Positions 25,366 through 34,233 of a stretch of DNA of 56,897 nt are shown piece by piece. Both the position numbers and the translations under genes were made by a program. This stretch comes from Pseudomonadota bacterium (lineage in GTDB: Bacteria > Myxococcota_A > Polyangia > Polyangiales > JAKSBK01). How positions within the stretch are numbered: position 1 is the stretch's first letter; each line of letters starts with the position of its first letter. The notes below the pieces were generated by a model. That model ran no database searches. It was not told the origin of the DNA and saw only the letters and a program-made list of their open reading frames with translations. The stretch covers positions 1-56,897 of the forward strand of contig JAKSBK010000185.1 in NCBI GenBank assembly GCA_022361155.1. Reading direction: 5' to 3'.

Positions 25366-26253
25366 TCACTTGAGCGCGGAGCGCGCCTTGTTCAAGAGGT
25401 CGAGACCTTCCCGTGCTTTTGTTTGAGGGTAGGTTGCAATGCCGAGCCTAGTGCCGACGGCATCGGTGCCTTCGGAATCGGCCCTTTGGAATGAGTCAAG
25501 GGCCTGACGGATGCGCTTGACGACAGCCGCGGCGCCTCGGCGGTTCGTTTCTGGCAGCAGTATGGCGAACTCGTCTGCGGCGGAGCGAAACACCTGATCG
25601 ACTCCTCGAACGCAGACGGCGAGCTTCTCTGCGGCTTTGACTAGGTGCTGCTGCGCCGCGGCGAGGCCCGAGTCGGCTATCACGGCATCGTAGTCAGCGA
25701 CTCTCAGCACGAGGCAGGTCAACGCGTGCCCGTAGCGAACCGATCGGATGAACTCGTAATCGAGCGTGATGTGCAGCTGGCTCAGAGTCCCTGCTCCGGT
25801 CAGCTCGTCTGCAAGCTCGTAGGGGGGATGACTTGGTCGCTCCCGTTGCAGCGGGCCCGCGATAGCGCTTGGGCCCGATCGGCGCAGCCCGCGCAGCGCC
25901 CGGCGCACCCGTTCCTGAGTTTCGGTGACCTTGAAGGGGCTTGTCAGGCAATCGGCAGCCCCTGCCGCAAGGCATTGGGCCCGTTCCTCGGGATCGTCGG
26001 CGCGGGTCACCAGCAGCACGGGGATTTCAGCCAGGTTCCGGTCGCTCTTGAGGATCCGGGTTACCTCACAGCCATCCATGATAGGCAGCGCCGCCTCCAG
26101 TACGATCAGGTCCGGCCGGCTCCGCGCCACGATGTCGAGCGCCGCGCCGCCGTCGGCAGCCGTTGCCACTCGGCAGCCCATGTGTTGGCACAGGTCGCTC
26201 AACAGGCCCAGATTGAAGGGGTCGCTCGCGGCGACCAGAACCAGCAGGCTCAC
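25366..26253 (-). CDS. Pseudo-receiver/degenerate GGDEF signalling protein
   Basis: Signalling protein of 295 aa from a GTG with AAGGAAA five bases upstream. Residues 1-120 have a CheY-like fold, but key residues are changed: the acidic pair is A-S-D, the phosphorylation Asp in LIVLEAALPIMDG is Glu, and the conserved Lys of the K-P-F motif is Ser (CLTSPFK). Residues 145-295 form a GGDEF-like domain whose active-site loop is RSAADEFAILLP, with both Gly replaced by Ala. Phosphotransfer and diguanylate cyclase activity are therefore doubtful. It may act as a constitutive or c-di-GMP/GTP-binding partner. It is flanked by the PilZ and RseP genes. Confidence 0.8.
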   Translation of the reverse strand: MSLLVLVAASDPFNLGLLSDLCQHMGCRVATAADGGAALDIVARSRPDLIVLEAALPIMDGCEVTRILKSDRNLAEIPVLLVTRADDPEERAQCLAAGAADCLTSPFKVTETQERVRRALRGLRRSGPSAIAGPLQRERPSHPPYELADELTGAGTLSQLHITLDYEFIRSVRYGHALTCLVLRVADYDAVIADSGLAAAQQHLVKAAEKLAVCVRGVDQVFRSAADEFAILLPETNRRGAAAVVKRIRQALDSFQRADSEGTDAVGTRLGIATYPQTKAREGLDLLNKARSALK

Positions 26254-26465
26254 TGGGTTTCCTTTTTTTCAACCACGAAGCGGTTGTCTATTCACGGCTG
26301 CGAGCGCAGCCCCTTGTGGCTTTGCGGCCCCGTCGGAGTGGTGTGCGCACCTACAAGGCACAGCCTCGCCCCCTGGCGTTCGCACGAACAAGACGTAGGC
26401 TAGCACGGTCGCAAGCGCGACTCCAAGCAACACTTGCCCAAAGAGAGACGAACAGTCAGTTCAAG

Positions 26466-28127
26466 ATGGATTTCGTGTACTTCATTCTAATGGTTGGTGT
26501 CCTTATCTTCGTTCATGAGCTCGGACACTTCATGTGGGCGAAGCTGTTCAAGGTTCGCGTATTGCGTTTCAGTCTTGGGTTTGGGCCGAGGATCGCCGGG
26601 ATCACACGGGGGGAAACCGAGTACGTGCTGGCTGCTGTCCCGCTTGGCGGTTACGTGCGGCTGCTCGGGGAGAATCCTTTTGACCAGGTTGGTGATCACG
26701 AGCGCTCGCATGCGTTCTACAGCCAGAGTCTGATCAAGCGAATCCTGATCGTGATCGCTGGGCCGGCCATGAACCTGCTGCTGCCCATAGTGCTGTACGC
26801 CGTTGTGTTTCTCGGAGACAGCGAACTTACACCGGCGGTCGTCGGGCGCGTGCTCCCTCACTACCCTGCGTATGGCAAGCTGCAGGCGGGTGACCGCATC
26901 GTTTCGGTCAACGGCGACCCGATCCGTACGTTCTATGGCTTGGCTCGCAGGGTGGAAGAGAACGCCGGGGTAGCGCTTGAGTTCGAAGTGCAGAGGGGCG
27001 AGGATCGCCTGCGACAACGGATCACTCCGATGCGGTCGCGTGAGGTCCGGCCTCTCGATCGGATCGAGCATGTAGGCCGCATCGGTGTGGTTCCCTACCA
27101 ACCGGCCGCGGTTGTGGGCGTGGCGTCTGCGTCGAGTCCAGCGGCGAGCGCGGGCCTGGAGACTTTTGACGTGGTGATCGCGGCGGCGGGTCACACGGTT
27201 CGCCGCTGGCTTGATTTGGAAAGCGCGCTGCACGGTAACCGGGGTTCGCTCGTGCCCCTGAGCTACCTGCGACCCACCAAGGTGGCCGGAGCCTTCGGCG
27301 GGCTCGCTGATTTCGAATTCTTCGAACCCAGTGTTGCGGCCTTGGCTCCCGATTCCGGGCCCGCCAAAGGCACCGCAAGGGCTGGACTCGAGCTCGCGGA
27401 GCTGTACGTCAGTCATGTAATCGAAGACTCACCAGAGTACCGGATGGGTCTGCGTGCCGGCGACCGACTGCTTCTGCTGGACGATGAGCCGCTCCTTTCG
27501 TGGGCGAGCTTCGAACAGCGGATCAAGGAGCGCGGCGACCTTCCGCACGTGGTGACCTGGAAACGCGACTCTCAGCTTCATCGCGGTGAGCTTACGCTAA
27601 GACGCCAGAGCGGTGTGTCCAAGCACGGTCAGGTGTACGACCGTCACGTGCTTCACATCGAGAACTGGCTGCCCAGTCGATTGGACGGGACCGTCCCGAA
27701 CCCGGCTCCCTTGTCCTACGCGTTGCGGGAGTCGATGCGGGCGACGGCGGAAGCGGTTGAGCTCACGGTCTATTCGGTTGTTCGTTTGTTCCAGGGTCGC
27801 CTCACGGTAAAGTCCATCGGAGGTCCGCTGGCGATCTACGAAGTGGCGGGCACCGCGGCGCGTGAAGGGGCACTCAATTTCCTCATGCTCATGGCCTTTG
27901 TGAGCGTGAACCTGGCGCTGCTCAACCTGATGCCTATTCCCATGCTCGACGGCGGTCAGCTGGTGTTTCTGGCGGTGGAGGCGGTGACGCGGCGGGCGCT
28001 CAGCTCCCGTACACGCGAGTACGCGTCGATCGCCGGATTGCTGGTGCTGCTGGTGGTAACGTCGTTGGCTTTCCTGAACGATATCGAGAGGCTGTGGCCC
28101 CGCCTGATCAGTTCGGCATTCGAGTGA
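26466..28127 (+). CDS. rseP: RseP-type site-2 metalloprotease
   Basis: Site-2 protease of 553 aa from the ATG at 26466; the open frame extends further but only the ATG places a hydrophobic first helix. The zinc site HELGH is at residues 17-21, and the second zinc motif is in PIPMLDGGQL near the C-terminus. Two PDZ domains lie between (about 115-185 and 290-400, for example GKLQAGDRIVSVNGDPI and GLRAGDRLLLLDDEP). It is some 100 residues longer than E. coli RseP because of extra sequence between the PDZ domains. It cuts membrane anti-sigma factors or signal peptides within the membrane. The stop overlaps the rsmB ATG as TGATG. Confidence 0.94.
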   Translation: MDFVYFILMVGVLIFVHELGHFMWAKLFKVRVLRFSLGFGPRIAGITRGETEYVLAAVPLGGYVRLLGENPFDQVGDHERSHAFYSQSLIKRILIVIAGPAMNLLLPIVLYAVVFLGDSELTPAVVGRVLPHYPAYGKLQAGDRIVSVNGDPIRTFYGLARRVEENAGVALEFEVQRGEDRLRQRITPMRSREVRPLDRIEHVGRIGVVPYQPAAVVGVASASSPAASAGLETFDVVIAAAGHTVRRWLDLESALHGNRGSLVPLSYLRPTKVAGAFGGLADFEFFEPSVAALAPDSGPAKGTARAGLELAELYVSHVIEDSPEYRMGLRAGDRLLLLDDEPLLSWASFEQRIKERGDLPHVVTWKRDSQLHRGELTLRRQSGVSKHGQVYDRHVLHIENWLPSRLDGTVPNPAPLSYALRESMRATAEAVELTVYSVVRLFQGRLTVKSIGGPLAIYEVAGTAAREGALNFLMLMAFVSVNLALLNLMPIPMLDGGQLVFLAVEAVTRRALSSRTREYASIAGLLVLLVVTSLAFLNDIERLWPRLISSAFE

Positions 28128-29458
28128 TGGGCACTTCGCCTGCGCGAGCGGTGGCGACCGACACGCTGTACCGAGTCGCTCACCAGCGCGCGTTTGCTTC
28201 GCGCGTACTGGACGCCACGCTGGGTCGTCACGGGCTTTCGGCTCGCGACGCGGCGCTCGCGACCGAGATCGTCTATGGAGCACTACGGGTCCTGCCTGCG
28301 CTGGACGCGCTGCTGCGCGAAAGGATGGTGCGGGAAGAAGCGCGCTTGGATCCTCTCACGCGTGCAGCCTTGAGGGTGGCTGCCTACCAGCTGCGGCATC
28401 TAGAGCGCGTGCCAGCCCACGCCGCCGTCAACGATGCGGTGGCCCTCGTTCGAGCCCACCGAGGTCCGCGCCTGGCGGCCTTCGCCAATGCGGTGTTGCG
28501 AGCGCTTGCCAGCGCGCGTCCAGCACGACCCACTCGACCCTCGCGAACCGAAGTTCCGAAGTGGCTAGTGCAGGCCTTGCGCGCCGGCCTGAGCGAGCAG
28601 CGGCTGGCACGGCTAGTGCGGCCTGCGACCTTGCCGCCGCCCATCGGCCTGCGCGTGGACACCAGCCGCACGACGCGACAGCAGCTGGCCGAACTGGTGC
28701 GTCGATCCAAGCCTCGCGCCCGGCTGTCGCCGGGGGCATGCAGTGAGCGAACATTGCTCGCCTGGTCTGTCGGTGACCCGCGTGCGCTTCCGGGCTACGA
28801 GCAGGGGCTCTTTGTAGCTCAGGAGGAGGGAGCGCAGCTGGTGGTGGAGCTGATGGATGTGCGGCCTGGCCAGAGCGTTGCGGATGTCTGCGCGGGTCGC
28901 GGTGGCAAGACCACTCGACTCGCGGAGCTCGTGGGCGCACAGGGTTCGGTGACGGCTTTGGATCTGCACGAGCGCAAGCTGCAGCGTCTGCGTGAAGAGT
29001 TCGAGCGTCTGGGGCTGAAGGCAACGCTCGAGACGCTGGCTGTGGACCTGAGCCTGGGCAGCGGCGGTCTGGGACGCCGCTTTGACCACGTGCTGGTGGA
29101 CGCGCCGTGCAGCGGTATTGGAACCCTTCACCGTAGACCGGATGTGCTCCTGCGCTTGCGTCCTGGCGATGTGCCCCGCCTGGCCGCCTTGCAGCTCGCC
29201 ATACTCACCCACAGCGCGGAGCTGGTTCGGCCGGGAGGCCAGCTCGTCTTTGCTGTCTGCTCACCTTTGGCCGGGGAGGGGCTGGAGGTCGCGGAGCGCT
29301 TCGAAACCCAGGTCCCCGGGGTACGCAGGCGTTTCGATTCGCTGCGCTTGAGCACGCTTCGGACCGACGCGGACGGTGTTATCCGTCTCGGTCCCTGGTG
29401 GGGCGGCCGGGCCGGTTCACAGGACGCCTACCAGGTAGTGCGTTGGGTCGTGACTTGA
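28127..29458 (+). CDS. rsmB: 16S rRNA m5C967 methyltransferase RsmB
   Basis: RsmB-type protein of 443 aa from the ATG at 28127, which shares bases with the rseP stop; an open extension upstream to 28094 overlaps rseP. The N-terminal NusB-like domain (ARAVATDTLYRVAHQRAFAS, LRVAAYQLRHLERVPAHAAV) is followed by the methyltransferase: a SAM motif VADVCAGRGGKTTRLAEL, then VDAPCSGIGTLHRRPD with the acidic and first Cys residues, and LVFAVCSPLAGEG with the second Cys. It methylates C967 of 16S rRNA. The stop codon lies inside the -35 box of the tRNA-Pro promoter. Confidence 0.93.
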   Translation: MGTSPARAVATDTLYRVAHQRAFASRVLDATLGRHGLSARDAALATEIVYGALRVLPALDALLRERMVREEARLDPLTRAALRVAAYQLRHLERVPAHAAVNDAVALVRAHRGPRLAAFANAVLRALASARPARPTRPSRTEVPKWLVQALRAGLSEQRLARLVRPATLPPPIGLRVDTSRTTRQQLAELVRRSKPRARLSPGACSERTLLAWSVGDPRALPGYEQGLFVAQEEGAQLVVELMDVRPGQSVADVCAGRGGKTTRLAELVGAQGSVTALDLHERKLQRLREEFERLGLKATLETLAVDLSLGSGGLGRRFDHVLVDAPCSGIGTLHRRPDVLLRLRPGDVPRLAALQLAILTHSAELVRPGGQLVFAVCSPLAGEGLEVAERFETQVPGVRRRFDSLRLSTLRTDADGVIRLGPWWGGRAGSQDAYQVVRWVVT

Positions 29459-29484
29459 CACACATCGGCACCCTTTCATACATT
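29455..29484 (+). promoter_or_regulatory. Promoter of tRNA-Pro
   Basis: TTGACA at 29455-29460 and TACATT at 29479-29484 are separated by 18 bases. Transcription would start around 29491, about ten bases before the tRNA. The -35 box overlaps the TGA of rsmB. The -35 is a perfect consensus and the -10 close, which is unusual here and fits a stable-RNA promoter. Confidence 0.7.
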
Positions 29485-29501
29485 CCGCGGCGAATTTTAT
29501 A

Positions 29502-29578
<77 letters not shown>

Positions 29579-29657
29579 CAAATCAAGGGTTCGATGAGGA
29601 CGTGTGCAGCGAGGTGAACAGCCGCAGCCATGAGGTCGACCAGCAGATGAGGTAACA

Positions 29658-30266
29658 ATGAGCAAGACAGTCCCGCCCATGCGCGTGCTCGTCGTAGACG
29701 ACGACCCCGCCATTTGTGACTACATGGAGACCTTTCTTACCAAGGACGGGATCGATGTAAAAACGCTATCCGAGCCCGAAGGCGTCGCACAGGAGGTCAA
29801 GACGGGCACCTATCATCTCGTCGTCCTGGACCTGATGATGCCCAATCTCGACGGGGTCGAGGTACTGAAACGGATTCGTAAGGTGGACAAGGACGTCGCG
29901 GTGGTCATCTTCACGGGCTACCCGTCGCTTGACACTGCAGTGCGGTCCATGAAGTTGGACGCGATCGACTACCTCAAGAAACCCTTCAACCCAGAAGAGT
30001 TTCGCCAGGTGGTGGATAGGGTGATGCGCAAGAAGGGCCTGCTGCGCTCACCCGAAGAGAACCTTCACCGCGTCATAGGCGAAACGGTTCGAACGCTGCG
30101 CAAGGACAACAACCTGACGCTCAAACAGATGGCACGGCGCACCGGCCTGTCGGTCTCGCTGCTTTCGCAAATCGAACGCGCAGAGTCGAGCGCCTCCATC
30201 AGCTCTCTATATAAGATTGCAGTAGCACTGGATGTGCGCATCCAGGATCTGTTTGGAGACTACTGA
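29658..30266 (+). CDS. Response regulator with receiver and XRE-type HTH domain
   Basis: Response regulator of 202 aa with GAGG eight bases before the ATG. Residues 1-125 form a normal receiver: DDD acidic pocket, phospho-acceptor in VVLDLMMPNLDG, Thr in IFTGY and Lys in YLKKPF. Residues 138-200 form a Cro/C1-type HTH (LTLKQMARRTGLSVSLLSQI, then SASISSLYKIAVALDV). Receiver-XRE fusions are much rarer than receiver-wHTH or LuxR types, and the HTH is the lambda-repressor kind normally steered by ligands. No kinase gene is next to it, so it is an orphan regulator. Its last seven bases overlap the convergent TPR gene. Confidence 0.92.
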   Translation: MSKTVPPMRVLVVDDDPAICDYMETFLTKDGIDVKTLSEPEGVAQEVKTGTYHLVVLDLMMPNLDGVEVLKRIRKVDKDVAVVIFTGYPSLDTAVRSMKLDAIDYLKKPFNPEEFRQVVDRVMRKKGLLRSPEENLHRVIGETVRTLRKDNNLTLKQMARRTGLSVSLLSQIERAESSASISSLYKIAVALDVRIQDLFGDY

Positions 30267-31438
30267 GCGGTCGCAGGTAGGGCGCCAAGCTCGTTCGCGA
30301 GCCATTGCATGCCGTTGGCAACCAGGCAATCCCGCAGGGCGGCGCGCGTCCCGGGTAGAGCTGGCTCGGCTCGCAGTACCCGGCCGAGCTGCCTGGTGGC
30401 CTCTCGGTAGTTCTCGAGCACCAGTTCCGCCTCGACCAAGGCGAGCAGCGTCGCATGATCGGCCGACGCCGACCAGGCTGCCCGGGCTAGCTCGGAGGCT
30501 CGCTCCGGCCGATCGAGCCTGAGGTAGGCTCTCGCTAGTTCGCTTGGAATGCCCAACGTGGCCAGGGGCTCGAGCACCAGCAGGTTCTCGGCCCGCGCCC
30601 TATGTCCCGCGTGCAACCAAGCCTCGAGTCGAAGAGCGCGTGCGACGCTGGGATCGCCGATCGCGTCGAGCAATCGTACCGCCGTTGCCGGTCGTCCTGT
30701 GGCCAGGGCTCTCTTCGCTTCCGATACCATCAGATCCCCGGGCGCGGTCTCGGCGCTCGCCGAGGCTTCGGTGTAGGAAAGCAGCCGGGCAGGACGTTGC
30801 GCAACAAGCGAGTTCAGCAGCCGCGTGTGCGTTGGGCTCAGCGGTGCGCCCGCGTGCATGCGGGCGCTCGCCGCGAGCACGGCCAGTGCGCGCTCGCGTG
30901 CGCCCAACCGCTCGAGGACCCGGCCGAGCGACGACGCTGCGGAATCGGAATGCGGGGCTCGTGCCAGCGCCCAGCCGTAAGCAACCAAAGCCGCATCCCA
31001 ACGCCCTTGCTTCTCGGCAAGCTGCCCGCGTGTGATCCACACGCTCTCCGAGTGCCGGTCCAGTGCTGCGGCGCGTTTCAACACCGCCTGTGCTTGCCGT
31101 GTTTGCCCCAGCCGAGTCAGGGCCAAGGCCAGGCGGCTGAGCACCAGCACGTCCTGTTCGGACCCGGCCAGTGCCCGACGGTAGGCCTCGATGGCCTGGC
31201 TGTAGTCCTCGCGCGTGACGGCGAGCTCACCGCGCACGAACCATTCGTAGGAGTAGGGCGAGACAAAGTGCCCGGCGTAGCGCTGCCCCCCCAGCCGGCG
31301 CGTGATGGTATCGGGCACGGTTCGCGTGTGCGTGCACCCGGCCAGCGCGATTGCACCCGCCAAAAGCACTGCACTCGCCAAGAGCACTGCGCCGCAGCCT
31401 GGACTTCGCTTGCTCCAAATGTCCCCAATCCTCGTCAT
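30260..31438 (-). CDS. TPR-repeat lipoprotein
   Basis: TPR lipoprotein of 392 aa from the ATG at 31438. A lipobox (AIALAGC) places the lipid Cys near residue 34. The rest is a series of about eight TPR helices, for example YEWFVRGELAVTREDYSQAI, VLVLSRLALALTRLGQTRQA and SVWITRGQLAEKQGRWDAAL. TPR lipoproteins usually assemble or sort envelope proteins. A role with the TadD-like proteins of the Tad locus 12 kb away is possible but not shown by position. It is convergent with the receiver-XRE gene and divergent from the Fe-S oxidoreductase gene. Confidence 0.85.
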   Translation of the reverse strand: MTRIGDIWSKRSPGCGAVLLASAVLLAGAIALAGCTHTRTVPDTITRRLGGQRYAGHFVSPYSYEWFVRGELAVTREDYSQAIEAYRRALAGSEQDVLVLSRLALALTRLGQTRQAQAVLKRAAALDRHSESVWITRGQLAEKQGRWDAALVAYGWALARAPHSDSAASSLGRVLERLGARERALAVLAASARMHAGAPLSPTHTRLLNSLVAQRPARLLSYTEASASAETAPGDLMVSEAKRALATGRPATAVRLLDAIGDPSVARALRLEAWLHAGHRARAENLLVLEPLATLGIPSELARAYLRLDRPERASELARAAWSASADHATLLALVEAELVLENYREATRQLGRVLRAEPALPGTRAALRDCLVANGMQWLANELGALPATAQ

Positions 31439-31612
31439 CGCGTCTTGCCAGGCGCTCAAGGCGTGCCGCGCTTGAATGGCGGCGAGCCCATCACTATCAT
31501 CTCCCGCACGCACTCACCAAGCCCTCGGCAGTGCGGCCGAAACCACGAGGAATCCAGTCCTCTCCCGGGCTCTCAGCCCGATACCGCCCGATACCAAGGA
31601 CACGTTCGAGCC

Positions 31613-33751
31613 GTGAATCCAGTCGCCATGACTCTGATGCTCGTCCTTTTGTGGGCGGCGTTCAGCTGGTCGGCCGCACGGCGCTGGCGGCTGCTCGCGG
31701 CGGGCAGACAGGAACCGACATTCGGCTTGGCACACGGTGCTTGGCTGAGACGCTTGACCGACACCTTGGTCTACGCGCTCGGCCAGCGTCGAATGCCCTA
31801 CTATCGGGCGGCGGGCGTAGCGCACATCATGATCTTCGCGGGTTTTTGCATCCTGCTTGTGCGGACCCTGGTGCTGTGGGGTCGAGGCTACGACGAAGCC
31901 TTCACCGTGTGGGGCCTGCTTGCGCTCGAGCACCCGCTTGGGTCGACCTACAACGTGATCAAAGATCTCTTTGCCGTTCTGGTCATTGCAGGCTCGCTGG
32001 TGTTCGTGTACTTGCGGCTCGTGACGCGCCCGAAGCGTCTGGCTCTCGGCCTGGAAGGACTGATCATCCTGGGCATCATCATCTCGATGATGCTGGCCGA
32101 TCTGCTGTACGACGCTGCGAATCTCGTCCTGCTGGCGAAGGCAGCTGGAGGGCAAGCGAGTTGGAACCCCATCGAGCCGGCCGGCTCTCTGCTGGCTCTG
32201 GGCCTTGCCTCCTTGGAGCCGGACGCCGACATGCTGCAGGTGCTGCGTGGCTTCGGCTTCTGGTGGCATTCTGCTTTTGTTCTCATCTTTCTCAACCTGC
32301 TGCCGTACTCGAAGCACTTCCATGTGATCACCGCGATACCGAACGTGTTCACCCGCAGCCTCGAACCGCCGGGAAAGCTGCCGAAGACCGAGGACTTGGA
32401 AGGCAGAGTCGAGCGCGAGGAGTCCCTGGGTATCGTCACTATCCGCGATCTGAGCTGGAAAGATATTCTTGATTTGTACACCTGTACGGAGTGCGGTCGT
32501 TGCAGCGACAACTGTCCTGCGTACTTGAGCGGCAAATCGCTTTCGCCGAAACACGTGACGCTCGCCTTGCGCGATCACCTATACGCCTGCGAGGCCGAGC
32601 TCGTTCCGGGAACCGAGAGCCGCGTAGAGCGATCGGAGGCGGCGCCGGAATTGGGTCGGGGCGCGCCCGAGGCTAGCTATTTCGTACCGAGCAGCCCCGT
32701 GGCGCTGCTGCCCCACGTGCTCAGGCCCGAGGTGGTCTGGGCATGCACGACCTGCCGAGCCTGTGAGCAGGAGTGTCCGGTCATGATCAGCTATGTGGAC
32801 AAGTTCGTTCGCCTGCGGCGCGACCGGGTCATGATCGACAACGAGTTTCCCACCGAGCTCACCAAACCCTTCAACGGCATCGAGACCAACGGCAACCCCT
32901 GGAACCTGTCCTCCATGGATCGCGCGGCCTGGTGTGAGGGGTTGGACGTGCCCCTGGTATCGGATAAGCGCGATGCACCCGTGTTGTATTGGGTGGGGTG
33001 CGCGGCAAGCTACGACGATCGGGCCAAACGCATCGCCCGCGCTACGGCGAAGCTGCTGAAGGCGGCGGGCGTAGACTTCGCAATCCTCGGCACTGAAGAG
33101 CGGTGTACCGGGGACCCGGCAAGACGAGCGGGCAACGAGTACCTCTTTCAGATGCTGGCGGCAGCCAACGTAGAAACGCTGAACAACTACGGCGCCATGC
33201 GCAAGACCATCATCACTACCTGCCCACATTGTTTCAATGCACTGCTCAATGAGTACAGCGATTTCGGTGGCCAGTATGAAGTAGTTCATCATACGGACTA
33301 TCTGTTGGGGCTGCTCGCCCAACGCAAGCTTGTACCTGCCCAGACGGTGACCGCGGAGGTGGCCTACCATGACAGCTGTTACCTAGGTCGGTACAACGAT
33401 ATCTACGAGTCTCCGCGCGCGATCCTGGAGTCGATACCCGGGGTTCGGGTCAAGGAAGTCAAGCACTGGAATCGCAAGCGCGGGCTGTGCTGCGGCGCGG
33501 GTGGAGCTCAGATGTTCATGGAGGAGCAAGGCGAGAGCAGGGTCAACGTGAAGCGCACCCTTCAGCTGCTCGACACAGGCGCCAGCACCATCGCCAGCGC
33601 GTGTCCCTTTTGCATGACCATGCTGACCGATGGGCTAAAGGCACACGACCGCGAGGACGTCGCACAATTGGATGTGGCCGAGCTGCTCGAACGCTCGCTG
33701 GATCTCGCGCCGCAAGGGCAGCAACAGGCCCGAGGAAGGCACGAGGCATGA
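31613..33751 (+). CDS. Membrane Fe-S oxidoreductase (ETF:menaquinone oxidoreductase-like)
   Basis: Membrane Fe-S protein of 712 aa from a GTG (VNPVAMTLML); an ATG five codons later is the alternative. Residues 1-260 form a NarI-like cytochrome b domain with five or six helices. Then come two 4Fe-4S motifs (CTECGRCSDNCP; CTTCRACEQECP), a first CCG-type cysteine domain (YWVGCAAS, TCPHCFNAL) and a second (YHDSCYLG, GLCCGAGGAQMF, ACPFCMTML). This order is that of membrane-bound ETF:menaquinone oxidoreductases and heterodisulfide-reductase D-like proteins. It should pass electrons from beta-oxidation flavoproteins to menaquinone, though no etfAB genes are next to it. The fliO-like gene follows after 29 bases. 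Confidence 0.85.
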   Translation: MNPVAMTLMLVLLWAAFSWSAARRWRLLAAGRQEPTFGLAHGAWLRRLTDTLVYALGQRRMPYYRAAGVAHIMIFAGFCILLVRTLVLWGRGYDEAFTVWGLLALEHPLGSTYNVIKDLFAVLVIAGSLVFVYLRLVTRPKRLALGLEGLIILGIIISMMLADLLYDAANLVLLAKAAGGQASWNPIEPAGSLLALGLASLEPDADMLQVLRGFGFWWHSAFVLIFLNLLPYSKHFHVITAIPNVFTRSLEPPGKLPKTEDLEGRVEREESLGIVTIRDLSWKDILDLYTCTECGRCSDNCPAYLSGKSLSPKHVTLALRDHLYACEAELVPGTESRVERSEAAPELGRGAPEASYFVPSSPVALLPHVLRPEVVWACTTCRACEQECPVMISYVDKFVRLRRDRVMIDNEFPTELTKPFNGIETNGNPWNLSSMDRAAWCEGLDVPLVSDKRDAPVLYWVGCAASYDDRAKRIARATAKLLKAAGVDFAILGTEERCTGDPARRAGNEYLFQMLAAANVETLNNYGAMRKTIITTCPHCFNALLNEYSDFGGQYEVVHHTDYLLGLLAQRKLVPAQTVTAEVAYHDSCYLGRYNDIYESPRAILESIPGVRVKEVKHWNRKRGLCCGAGGAQMFMEEQGESRVNVKRTLQLLDTGASTIASACPFCMTMLTDGLKAHDREDVAQLDVAELLERSLDLAPQGQQQARGRHEA

Positions 33752-33780
33752 ATCGCGGATGAGCCGCGAACGGTGGATGC

Positions 33781-34233
33781 ATGTTGGTGGACGTCACGAA
33801 CGACGCGTCGCTGCTCCTGCTGTCGCGGGCGCACCTGGATGCCTCGTCGCTAACCGCACCCTGGGGCTACCTGGGCGAGGCGGTCAAGGCTCTGCTCGCC
33901 CTGTTGGGCGTTTGCGCCTTGGCGTTGTTCGTACTCAGACTTGCCGCACGATACGGTCTTGGGCGGCAGGGCGAGGGCCACTACCTCAAGTTGCGCGAAC
34001 GGCTCCCTCTTGGGCCCAAGCAAGCCGTGTACTTGGTGGAGGCGGGACGCCGGCTGCTCCTGATTGGGATCGGGGCCAACGGAGCCCCCAGCCTGCTGGC
34101 CCAGCTGCCTGCGCGCGAGCTCGAATCGGGACAGGGCAACGGCCCCCTTGACGACGCTGAACGACCGCCGAGCCTGCTTCGGCAGGCCAAAACGGACAGG
34201 TCGGGGCTCGGTGAACCGACGCACCGGCCATGA
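33781..34233 (+). CDS. fliO: FliO-like export-gate assembly protein
   Basis: FliO-like protein of 150 aa. One membrane helix (AVKALLALLGVCALALFVLRL) is followed by a small beta domain with the FliO pattern: LKLRERLPLGPKQAVYLV, then GRRLLLIGIGANGAPSLLAQ. FliO helps assemble FliP rings in flagellar export gates. Injectisomes lack it, so its presence next to a FliP/SctR gene indicates a flagellar-type gate or its derivative. Its stop overlaps the next ATG as ATGA. The N-terminal 30 residues look like a periplasmic extension. Confidence 0.85.
   Translation: MLVDVTNDASLLLLSRAHLDASSLTAPWGYLGEAVKALLALLGVCALALFVLRLAARYGLGRQGEGHYLKLRERLPLGPKQAVYLVEAGRRLLLIGIGANGAPSLLAQLPARELESGQGNGPLDDAERPPSLLRQAKTDRSGLGEPTHRP

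Noticed and set aside
30602-31612. 337-codon N-terminal extension of the Fe-S oxidoreductase
   Set aside because: It is antisense to the TPR lipoprotein gene; the family starts with the NPVAMTLML membrane segment.
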